A DNA stretch of 18,249 bases from an uncultured Prevotella sp. (lineage in GTDB: Bacteria; Bacteroidota; Bacteroidia; Bacteroidales; Bacteroidaceae): the NCBI RefSeq assembly GCF_900549175.1, contig NZ_URNN01000064.1, positions 1 to 18,249 of the forward strand, given 5' to 3'. The translations under genes were made by a program, and so were the position numbers. Below are positions 7,872-14,927 of the stretch, in pieces. The stretch's first letter is position 1, and the number at the start of each line of letters is the position of its first letter. A model generated the notes under the pieces. That model searched no databases. It saw only the letters and a program-made list of their open reading frames with translations, and was not told where the DNA came from.

Positions 7872-9866
7872 TTACTTCTTTTTGAATATCTCATCTATTT
7901 GTTTCTGCAACGAGTGGCCTATGAGCCCCGAGGAGACTATCCGCCCGTCCGGACCGATGAGCACATACTCGGGCATGGAGGTGATTCCGTAGGCCCGCGC
8001 CACCTCCGACTTGAAGCCGTCGAGGTTGGAAAGGTGCGTCCAGTGTATGCCGCGCTTCTCCACATATTGTGCCCAGTCGTTGCGGTTGGAGGCGAGATAG
8101 ATGCCGATGATGTTGAGACCGTCATCCTTGTACTGCCTGTTCATAATCTTGAGCATGGGAATCTCTCCGCGGCTTGCCCCGTCCATGTTCCAGAAGAACA
8201 GCAGCACATGGCCGCGGCCTACGTATTCGCTCAGGCGGTGGGGCTTGCCTTCGGGGTCGGTAAGCCCCACATCGGTGTACATGAGACCCGGGCGGCGCTT
8301 CTCCATGTTGCGGTAGAATTGCCATACGGGCAGCATGGCCTTGTGCGAGGCATATGCCCGGGTGCTGTCGAGCAGGCCGCCGAGTCGTTCGTAGCTCATG
8401 TTGGAGTAGGTTCTTGACAGATAGTAGGCGGCGATGGGGCTGTCCATGTTGTCGCGGATGATGCGGTCGGTGGCGGCATCGGCGCTGTCGATGAGGGCGA
8501 GCATGCCGTCGTTGTCGATAGTCTGCGTGTAATCCTCTATGTCGGTGGTGTATTTCTTGGCCTCGCGCTCATAGTCGTGCATGCGGTTTTGACAGGCCAT
8601 GAACTTCATGTTGAGGGCCGACGCGCTCATTGTCCGGCGCGCCATGTCGACCACTACGGGCACGTTGTCGGCGATGAAGGCGTATGTACGGCCATTGTCG
8701 TCGGTTATCTCGAACATCTGGTCGGGCTCCGCCTCGTAGGTGAATGTGAAGCTGCCGTCTTCCGCAATGGCTATATCTTCGTAGTCGCCGAAGGGATATG
8801 AGGCCGGTCTGAGTATCAGTCGGTCTGTCCCGGGGGCAGTGATTCCGCTTATGTTATGTTTGTTTCGAGGCCGTTCGGCTTTCTCCGGGCAGCTGTAGGT
8901 CTCGCTGACGAGCTTGGCCTGGAACTCGTTTCGCATGAATGGTCGGTTGCGGGTGGTTCTCACAAGTTCGATGGGACGAATGCGTTTCTTGCTCTTTCTC
9001 TGCAGAGTCATCAGGGCTTTGTCCAGAATATTGTCCCGTTGGCTGTTGGAACTGCCGGTGTACATCTTTCCGGCAAGGGCGCTTATCTCGTCAAACTGCT
9101 TGGCGGTGAGCGTGCTTTCGAGGTCTTCCGCGAGTTTGTGGAAGAAGTATACGGCGGCGTCGCATCCCCTTTCGTCGTTGTTGGCCTTGTGTGTGGCATA
9201 CAGCCCGGCTATGTATCTGGTCTTCTCACGCAGCTCGGCAAAGGCCGTTGTGTCGGTGGGGGCGGCCTTGCTCCTGTTTGACTGGCCGCGGCCGGGTATG
9301 TATGTTGTGTTCAGATCGTCCAGTCGCCAGTGGCTTCCCTCCATCTTTATGAGATAGCCGTCGATGGTGTGGCAGGGCAGGGAGTCCTTGTCGTAGAACA
9401 TTTCACGCCGCCAGACTATGCCGTAGAGCGTGCGCAGCGAGTCCTGTCCGGTGAATGTGGAGAACCGGTAGGTGAAATCGTCGCGCATGTTATAGCGGAA
9501 ACAGATGCGTGCCCAGTAGGTGTCGGGCCACGAGAATGATATCCAGTGAAACGGCGAATCGCCGTCGGTGGGGCAGTGGGTGAGCATGGTGGTGGCCCGG
9601 CTGGTGGTGTGCCTGAAGGCGCGGTCGAGTCTTTGGAGCGACTTCGGCAGCCGTCCTGAGGCGGCATCGCCTTCGCTCAGCATGTATTTGAAGTTCCATA
9701 CGTAGTGGCCTGTGCCGGGATGCGAGAAGCATATCTTCTTGTCGCCGGTCTTGATGAAGCGCTCTATCTCCTTCTTCATAGGGTCGGAGAGGTTGGCGGA
9801 TGCAGCTCTTGCCGTTGTCGCTGCCGTGAGCAGCAGCGATGTTATGAGTGTCAGAATGGTCTTCAT
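7872..9866 (-). CDS. Exported thioredoxin-fold protein lacking the CxxC motif
   Basis: A 664-residue exported protein with an N-terminal signal peptide (KTILTLITSLLLTAATTARA). The frame stays open upstream to 10370, but that extension overlaps the anti-sigma gene in another frame and is low-complexity, so the ATG at 9866 is the start. Residues 22-330 match nothing I recognise. Residues 345-420 resemble the DUF4369-type beta domain that precedes many TlpA domains (IAEDGSFTFTYEAEPDQMFE). The C-terminal 530-664 part is a TlpA/AhpC-like thioredoxin fold: VLLFFWNMDGASRGEIPML, then LNIIGIYLASNRNDW and ITSMPEYVLIGPDGRIV with cis-proline Pro632. Where active family members read WCxPC, this protein reads DGAS (562-565, bases 8172-8183), so both catalytic cysteines are gone. 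It is therefore probably a binding or scaffold protein rather than a reductase. It lies 14 bp after the putative anti-sigma gene and before the barrel gene. Confidence 0.85.
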   Translation of the reverse strand: MKTILTLITSLLLTAATTARAASANLSDPMKKEIERFIKTGDKKICFSHPGTGHYVWNFKYMLSEGDAASGRLPKSLQRLDRAFRHTTSRATTMLTHCPTDGDSPFHWISFSWPDTYWARICFRYNMRDDFTYRFSTFTGQDSLRTLYGIVWRREMFYDKDSLPCHTIDGYLIKMEGSHWRLDDLNTTYIPGRGQSNRSKAAPTDTTAFAELREKTRYIAGLYATHKANNDERGCDAAVYFFHKLAEDLESTLTAKQFDEISALAGKMYTGSSNSQRDNILDKALMTLQRKSKKRIRPIELVRTTRNRPFMRNEFQAKLVSETYSCPEKAERPRNKHNISGITAPGTDRLILRPASYPFGDYEDIAIAEDGSFTFTYEAEPDQMFEITDDNGRTYAFIADNVPVVVDMARRTMSASALNMKFMACQNRMHDYEREAKKYTTDIEDYTQTIDNDGMLALIDSADAATDRIIRDNMDSPIAAYYLSRTYSNMSYERLGGLLDSTRAYASHKAMLPVWQFYRNMEKRRPGLMYTDVGLTDPEGKPHRLSEYVGRGHVLLFFWNMDGASRGEIPMLKIMNRQYKDDGLNIIGIYLASNRNDWAQYVEKRGIHWTHLSNLDGFKSEVARAYGITSMPEYVLIGPDGRIVSSGLIGHSLQKQIDEIFKKK

Positions 9867-9880
9867 ATTGCGGTGTGGTT

Positions 9881-10639
9881 TTATTGGTTGTCGGTGTTGT
9901 GTGCCTCGGCAGGTCTGTCCTGGCGTGTGATGTTGTTTATCAGAATCTTGTTCATCAGCTTTTGGAACCGTTCGTCGGCCTTTATTATCTGCTCTACGTG
10001 GGCCAGATAGACGCTGTCTGACAGGTTGTCGAGGTCGCGTTCCATACGCTCTACGAGTATGGTCATGCTGTCGGCTGCCGTCATACCGGCCGCTGTTGCG
10101 GTGGTGGCGGCAGGGGCCTTCCCTGTCTCCGTGGCATTGTTGGCGGTTGCCGGAGGTGTGGCCGCTTGCGCGGATGTATGCCTCGGCGTTGTCGGCGGCG
10201 GCATGAGGGGTGTTGCCGGCGGGGTGAGGGGTGTGGTGTCGGGTGCCGGCGGTGTTGTGTTGAGTGCCGTCATCGTGGTGTTTTCCGTGGCGTCGGGATA
10301 TGTTGTGTTGCGTCCGAGGAACATTCCCGTGACGAACACAAGTGCTATGAATATGGCTGCTGCCGCCCATCTCGCCGTCAGCAGGCGGCGGCGACGGTGG
10401 CGTACGATGGCGTCGTAGGTGGCGGTTTCGTCTTCAGAGAGCCATGCCTCGATGTCGTTGCCGTCTGCGGGGGGGGGCAGGATGCCCAGCAGGGCGCGCT
10501 CCTCGTCTGTAGCTGCGGCGTTCTTTAGCAGTTCGCAGAGCCTGTGCTCTTCGCCTACGGTGGTCTCTCCGGCGAGGAATAGTTCGGTGAGCCGTTGCTG
10601 TTCGGCTGCCGTTGCGGTATGTTTGTTGTCTCTTTTCAT
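9881..10639 (-). CDS. Single-span inner-membrane protein, putative anti-sigma factor
   Basis: A 252-residue protein encoded 45 bp after the ECF sigma gene. Residues 1-88 are charged and mostly helical (AEQQRLTELFLAGETTVGEE, then ATYDAIVRHRRRRLLTAR) and should lie in the cytoplasm. One transmembrane helix follows at 91-109 (WAAAAIFIALVFVTGMFLG). Residues 110-187 are a Thr/Pro/Ala-rich linker, and 190-235 form a likely helix (SMTILVERMERDLDNLS). The position after a sigma gene and the topology match an anti-sigma factor; I do not see a recognisable FecR or zinc anti-sigma motif, so this is inference from context. Two features stand out. A run of nine cytosines (10469-10477) encodes Pro55-57 ahead of the membrane span. 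The periplasmic part has three matches to the Bacteroidetes O-glycosylation motif D(S/T)(A/I/L/V/M/T), at Asp134, Asp190 and Asp208. Confidence 0.72.
   Translation of the reverse strand: MKRDNKHTATAAEQQRLTELFLAGETTVGEEHRLCELLKNAAATDEERALLGILPPPADGNDIEAWLSEDETATYDAIVRHRRRRLLTARWAAAAIFIALVFVTGMFLGRNTTYPDATENTTMTALNTTPPAPDTTPLTPPATPLMPPPTTPRHTSAQAATPPATANNATETGKAPAATTATAAGMTAADSMTILVERMERDLDNLSDSVYLAHVEQIIKADERFQKLMNKILINNITRQDRPAEAHNTDNQ
10469..10477 (-). repeat. C9 homopolymer inside the putative anti-sigma gene
   Basis: Nine consecutive C on the coding strand (G on plus) encode Pro55-Pro57 in frame. A gain of one base would bring a TGA at 10434-10436 into frame, and a loss of one base a TGA at 10378-10380. 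Both lie before the membrane span, whose first codon ends at 10369. This arrangement would suit slipped-strand phase variation, but variation itself cannot be seen in one sequence. Confidence 0.8.
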
Positions 10640-10684
10640 TTGCCTTTATATAATAAGGTGTGGTTGCTGTTGTGCCTGTTGCGT

Positions 10685-11182
10685 TCAGAGGCCGCCCTGT
10701 TGCCTTATGGCTTCGAGCAGTTTGCGGCGTGCCGCGCTTAGCATTGCGCTTATCGAGCGGCTTTTTATGCCGGTCACCGTCTCCATTTCGGCCAGTTCCA
10801 TGTCTGCCATGTGGCGCATGCGGTATAGTCGCGCCTCAGTGGGGGTGAGGCAGCCGATGGCCTTTTCGAGCATGCGGCGGTTGTCGCTGTCTTCCATTGC
10901 CGTGGGTTGGCGGCAGATGTCGGGCGGTGGGGCGTATATGCCTGCCGTGATGCGGGTCTTCCTTTTCCTCCATTCGCTCACGCAAATGTTCTTTGCCATG
11001 CGTGAGGCGAGTGCCTCGACACCGAGTCTTACGTCTATCCGCTCCCGCATAATCCATAGCCGCATGAGCACTTCCTGTGCCACATCGTCGGCCATGTCGC
11101 GGTCTGAGAAGAAGTCGCGCCCTATGCTTTTGAGCTTGGGACGGAGCTTGTTGGCGATATGTTCAAATTCTTCCGGTGTCAT
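10685..11182 (-). CDS. ECF-type RNA polymerase sigma factor
   Basis: A 165-residue sigma-70 family protein of the extracytoplasmic function group, which carries only regions 2 and 4. Region 2 spans about 12-72, with the core-binding helix at FFSDRDMADDVAQEVLMRLW and the -10-recognition part ending in NICVSEWRKRK. The linker (80-98) is proline-rich. Region 4 spans about 103-158, with a helix-turn-helix at LTPTEARLYRMRHM and TGIKSRSISAMLSAARRKL. The length is usual for the family. It is the first gene of a same-strand run that continues with the putative anti-sigma, two thioredoxin-fold proteins and a barrel, so it probably controls this operon and perhaps its own expression. A 22-bp tandem duplication lies 36 bp upstream of the ATG. 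No housekeeping TAnnTTTG box is visible in the 81-bp gap to recQ, so the gene may be read from recQ or from its own ECF promoter. Confidence 0.93.
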   Translation of the reverse strand: MTPEEFEHIANKLRPKLKSIGRDFFSDRDMADDVAQEVLMRLWIMRERIDVRLGVEALASRMAKNICVSEWRKRKTRITAGIYAPPPDICRQPTAMEDSDNRRMLEKAIGCLTPTEARLYRMRHMADMELAEMETVTGIKSRSISAMLSAARRKLLEAIRQQGGL

Positions 11183-11218
11183 CTTTTACGCTTAGTATAC
11201 GTTTAAGGTTGGGGGATG

Positions 11219-11262
11219 TTAAGTCTGAAAATGAAAAAAATTAAGTCTGAAAGTGAAAAAAA
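11219..11262. repeat. Tandem 22-bp duplication directly upstream of the sigma gene
   Basis: Two abutting 22-bp copies, 11219-11240 and 11241-11262, differ at one position only (A at 11231, G at 11253). Each reads TTAAGTCTGAAA, then (A/G)TGAAAAAAA, on the plus strand. They fill half of the 81-bp gap between the recQ stop (11264) and the sigma start (11182). A pair of operator sites or a duplicated promoter element for the sigma operon is plausible; a neutral duplication is also possible. Confidence 0.85.
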
Positions 11263-11263
11263 G

Positions 11264-13198
11264 TCAGCATAAAAAGAGCATGCCGTCCTTTTGGTGTATC
11301 TTTTCCTCGTCCAGCAGTGCGGAAAGGGCGGCGTCTGTATGGTCGTAACGGCCCCTTATGTTGTCCAGTTCGGTTGTGTGGTGTTGGCGTTTGTCGGCAA
11401 GCAGTGCCAGTATTGCCGATTTGGCGGCTGCGGTGCCGTCATCATCGGTGTGGTTTTTGTTTCGTTCAAGGCACACATCACATGTATTGCAGTCGTGTGT
11501 CTGGTCTTCACCGAAGTAGTTGAGCAGCATGCGGCTGCGGCAGACGCCGTCGGAAGAGAAATATTCCTTCATCGCCTCCACACGTTCAGTGAATCTGTCT
11601 TTCAGCTCTTCGTATATCTCTTTCGGGAAAAACAGGTGCTCAGGGTCTTCGCGTCTTTGCGTGTATCGGATGTAGGGAGTGCGTTTGCGCGGTATGAAAC
11701 TGATGATGTGCTTGCGTCCGAGTGCCTTCAGGGTTTGGTGAACATCGTGCGTGGCGGTGCCGGTTTCCTGTGCGAGAAGGCTCTCGTCTACAAACTGATA
11801 GTCGCTGAACAGTCCGCTGTAGCTGCGCAACAGGGCTACGATTAGCTTGTCTTCGGCCTCCGTATTGTTCTTCAGCAGATACAGGTTGTCGCGTTCGGTG
11901 AGAAACATAACCCTTGCGGCGTTGTCCTGTTCTTCTATATACTCTATGTAGCCGGCACGTGTCAGAATGTGCAGTGCCGCCTCAACCTGTATGGGGAAGT
12001 GGCCGAAGGCGCAGCAGAATTTGTCGATGTTGAATTCGAAAGATAGTCCGTAGCCGGATCCGGTGGCTATCTGGTAGAAATAGGCAAGGTGTTCGTACAC
12101 CTTTCTTATATAGTCCTTTTCGGGAAAGTTGTCGCTGATGCGTTTTGACAATTTGGCTGAATCGCCATTGTTGCACAACAGTACGGCGTAGGCCTTGCGC
12201 CCGTCGCGCCCGGCCCGGCCGGCTTCCTGAAAGTAAGCCTCTATGCTGTCGGGGCAGTCGGTGTGTACAACGAGACGTACGTCGGGCTTGTCTATACCCA
12301 TGCCGAAGGCATTGGTGGCCACCATTATCCTTACCTCGTCGCTTTGCCATGCCTTCTGCCGCTTGTCTTTTTCGGCACTTTCGAGGCCGGCGTGATAGTA
12401 TGTGGCCCGCTCCCCGCAGGCACACAGCAGTTCTGCTGTCTCCTTGGTGTGGCGCCGGCTGCGCACGTACACTATGGCACTGCCCCCTACGCTCTGAAGT
12501 ATGTGCAGCAGTTCGCCCTGTTTGTCGCCGGTGTGCCGCACCACATAAGCCAGATTCTTGCGCTCGAAACTCATGCGGAACACGTGCTTCTCCCTGAAAC
12601 CGAGGCGCTCCTGTATGTCATCGACAACGGCGGGCGTGGCCGTGGCGGTGAGTGCGAGCACCGGCACGTCGGGTTTTATGCTGCGTATGTCGGCTATCTT
12701 AAGGTAGGAAGGGCGGAAGTCGTAGCCCCACTGGCTGATGCAGTGAGCCTCGTCGACGGTGATGAAACTGATGTTCATGTGCCTCAGCTTGGCTTGGAAC
12801 AGTTGCGAGGAGAGGCGCTCCGGCGATACATAGAGTATGGTGACGGCTTCGAAGACGGCGTTGTCGAGCGTGGTCAGCACCTCTTCGCGCGACATGCCGG
12901 AGTATATTGCCGCCGCCCGTATGCCGCGTTTGCGCAGGTTCATCACCTGATCTTTCATCAGGGCTATGAGCGGTGTGATGACGATGCAGACGCCCTTTTG
13001 GGCCAGTGCCGGCACCTGGAATGTTATCGACTTGCCGCCTCCTGTGGGCATAAGCCCGAGTGTGTCGCGCCCTGCGCTTATGCTTTCTATTATCTCGCGC
13101 TGTATGCCACGGAAGCTGTCGTAGCCCCAATACTCTTTCAGGATGGATTCGAAAGAAGCAGTATCCTTGTTGAAAGGTGTCGTATCGCTATTCTTCAC
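11264..13198 (-). CDS. recQ: ATP-dependent DNA helicase RecQ, variant domain order
   Basis: A 644-residue 3'-5' superfamily 2 DNA helicase for recombinational repair. The two RecA-like domains cover about 20-345: YDSFRGIQ near 26, Walker A TGGGKS (52-57), DEAH (149-152) with the aromatic-rich loop CISQWGYDFRPSY, motif III LTATATP, and motif VI QEAGRAGRDG (324-333). The zinc module is CRSRMLLNYFGE followed by CNTCDVC: Cys553, 570, 573 and 576, the same 17/3/3 spacing as E. coli RecQ (380, 397, 400, 403). Here it lies some 200 residues after the helicase core. The intervening 350-545 region looks like winged-helix repeats (PIQVEAALHILTRAGYIEYI). No HRDC domain is evident. The start is GTG at 13198: the next in-frame ATG lies only four codons before the Walker A lysine motif, too late for a helicase. 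The gene overlaps the recJ end by 11 bp, suggesting translational coupling. Confidence 0.95.
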   Translation of the reverse strand: MKNSDTTPFNKDTASFESILKEYWGYDSFRGIQREIIESISAGRDTLGLMPTGGGKSITFQVPALAQKGVCIVITPLIALMKDQVMNLRKRGIRAAAIYSGMSREEVLTTLDNAVFEAVTILYVSPERLSSQLFQAKLRHMNISFITVDEAHCISQWGYDFRPSYLKIADIRSIKPDVPVLALTATATPAVVDDIQERLGFREKHVFRMSFERKNLAYVVRHTGDKQGELLHILQSVGGSAIVYVRSRRHTKETAELLCACGERATYYHAGLESAEKDKRQKAWQSDEVRIMVATNAFGMGIDKPDVRLVVHTDCPDSIEAYFQEAGRAGRDGRKAYAVLLCNNGDSAKLSKRISDNFPEKDYIRKVYEHLAYFYQIATGSGYGLSFEFNIDKFCCAFGHFPIQVEAALHILTRAGYIEYIEEQDNAARVMFLTERDNLYLLKNNTEAEDKLIVALLRSYSGLFSDYQFVDESLLAQETGTATHDVHQTLKALGRKHIISFIPRKRTPYIRYTQRREDPEHLFFPKEIYEELKDRFTERVEAMKEYFSSDGVCRSRMLLNYFGEDQTHDCNTCDVCLERNKNHTDDDGTAAAKSAILALLADKRQHHTTELDNIRGRYDHTDAALSALLDEEKIHQKDGMLFLC

Positions 13199-14927
13199 TC
13201 TTTGTCTTTTGGGTTTCGGGCATGATGTCTTCTATCTGCAGCTGCACCTCGCCGCGTTTGTAGGCGTTCTCCTCGATGGTGTATACGATGTCGAACGACC
13301 GTTTGCTCTTGATGTACCGTGCGGCGCTGCTCTGCCCGAAGGCTATGCCGTTCATCACGTTGCTCGAGCGGCTGTCAACCAGTTCGAGCTTGATGTGCTC
13401 CTGATGGCGGCCCACCACCTTGCTCGTACCGTAGTCGTAGACGTTGCGTGTGCAGAAAAGCGGCTTGGGGTTGCACGGGCCGTGCGGTGCGAACTTTTTC
13501 AGGTCGGCCTGCATCTTCTTCGTTATGTCCTTGAAGTCTATCACCTCTTCTATGTCGAGTATGGGCTGCGTCTGTTCGGGCATGATGTGTTCGTTGACGT
13601 ATTTCTGGAAGCGGCGTATGAACTCCTTTATGTTTTCCGACTTCAGCGAAAGGCCTGCGGCATAGGTGTGGCCGCCGAAATTCTCGAGCAGGTCGCGGCA
13701 ACTCTTTATCGCGTCGTAGATATCGAAGCCGGCAACGCTGCGTGCCGAGCCTGTGGCCATGCCGTCGCTCATGGTGAGCACTATCGTCGGGCGGAAGTAG
13801 ATTTCGGTGAGTCGTGAGGCCACGATGCCTATCACGCCCTTCTTCCAGTTCTCGTCGTAGAGCACTATCGACGACAGGTGCTTTTGGCTTTCAAGCTTCT
13901 CTACTATCAAGTTGGCCTCTTCCGTCATCTGCTTGTCAACATCCTTGCGCTGTTCGTTGTACTCGTTTATCATGCTCGCCTCGATGAGTGCCCGCTTGAA
14001 GTCTTTCTCCACGAGCAGCTCCACGGCCTCCTTGCCGTTCTGCATCCTGCCGGAGGCATTGATGCGCGGCCCTATCTTGAAGACGATGTCGTTCATCGTA
14101 AGCTCGCGGTTGGTCAGGCCGCAGATGTCGATGATGGCCTTCAGGCCCACCGACGGGCTTTGGTTGAGCTGTTTCAGGCCGTGGAAGGCCAGCGTGCGGT
14201 TCTCGCCTGTCACGGGTACAATGTCCGACGCTATGCTTACGGCGCACAGGTCGAGCAGCGGGATGAGCCGCGCGAAGGGTATGCCGTTGTTTTTTGCGAA
14301 CGCCTGCATCAGCTTGAAGCCCACGCCGCAGCCCGACAGATCGTGAAAGGGATACGTGGAGTCGGCGCGCTTGGGGTTGAGTATGGCCACGGCGGGCGGT
14401 GTCTCTTCGTCGGGAACGTGGTGGTCGCAGATGATGAAGTCGATGCCGAGGCTTTTGGCATAGGCTATTTCGTCGATGGCTTTTATGCCGCAATCGAGCA
14501 CGATAATCAGCTTCACGCCGCTTTCCTTGGCGTAGTCTATGCCCTTGCGGCTCACTCCGTAACCCTCGTCATAGCGGTCGGGGATGTAGTATTCTATGTT
14601 GGAGTAGAACTGCTGCAGAAACTTGTATACCAGTGCAACGGCCGTACAGCCGTCCACATCGTAGTCTCCGTATATCATGATGCGCTCCTTGCGCCCCATG
14701 GCATCGTTGAGTCTGTCCACGGCCACATCCATGTCATTCATGAGGAATGGGTCAATCAGCTCGTTGAGCATTGGCCTGAAAAATCTTTTTGCTGCCGACT
14801 CCGTCTTGATGCCACGGTGGATGAGCAGGTTGGCGAGTATCGGGCTCATGCCGATTTTCTCTCCCAATTCCTTGGCGGCCTTTTCTCTTTCGGGTGTCAG
14901 CGGCTCATAATTCCATTTGAACTGCAT
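13188..14927 (-). CDS. recJ: Single-stranded-DNA-specific exonuclease RecJ
   Basis: A 579-residue cytoplasmic 5'-3' exonuclease of the DHH phosphoesterase superfamily, acting in end resection and mismatch/base-excision repair. The catalytic DHH part shows GDYDVDGCTA (87-96), LDCG (144-147), CDHHVPDEE (167-175, the name-giving DHH at 168-170) and LSGCGVGFKL. The DHHA1 part shows GPRINASGRM (286-295), GVIGIVASRL (364-373), GSARS (393-397) and GGHTYAAGLSL (418-428). A C-terminal OB-like region follows to the end. The length is normal for the family, and all metal-binding aspartates and histidines I can identify are present. The ATG at 14927 gives the expected N-terminus. It is the first gene of a recJ-recQ pair; RecQ unwinding feeds RecJ digestion in the RecF pathway. 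Confidence 0.97.
   Translation of the reverse strand: MQFKWNYEPLTPEREKAAKELGEKIGMSPILANLLIHRGIKTESAAKRFFRPMLNELIDPFLMNDMDVAVDRLNDAMGRKERIMIYGDYDVDGCTAVALVYKFLQQFYSNIEYYIPDRYDEGYGVSRKGIDYAKESGVKLIIVLDCGIKAIDEIAYAKSLGIDFIICDHHVPDEETPPAVAILNPKRADSTYPFHDLSGCGVGFKLMQAFAKNNGIPFARLIPLLDLCAVSIASDIVPVTGENRTLAFHGLKQLNQSPSVGLKAIIDICGLTNRELTMNDIVFKIGPRINASGRMQNGKEAVELLVEKDFKRALIEASMINEYNEQRKDVDKQMTEEANLIVEKLESQKHLSSIVLYDENWKKGVIGIVASRLTEIYFRPTIVLTMSDGMATGSARSVAGFDIYDAIKSCRDLLENFGGHTYAAGLSLKSENIKEFIRRFQKYVNEHIMPEQTQPILDIEEVIDFKDITKKMQADLKKFAPHGPCNPKPLFCTRNVYDYGTSKVVGRHQEHIKLELVDSRSSNVMNGIAFGQSSAARYIKSKRSFDIVYTIEENAYKRGEVQLQIEDIMPETQKTKSEE

Noticed and set aside
9867..10370. Upstream extension of the 7872-9866 frame to an ATG at 10370 (832 codons in all)
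   Set aside because: It overlaps the anti-sigma gene in another frame, is a His/Arg/Thr-rich low-complexity translation, and would place the clear signal peptide at residue 169. The ATG at 9866 is the start.
10434..10477. Programmed ribosomal frameshift at the C9 tract linking the anti-sigma gene to the thioredoxin-like frame
   Set aside because: The -1 frame, which is the frame of the 7872-9866 gene, meets a TGA at 10434-10436 soon after the tract, so no fusion product can form.
11219..11262. Possible CRISPR-like repeat
   Set aside because: The two copies abut without spacers, and no cas gene is present.
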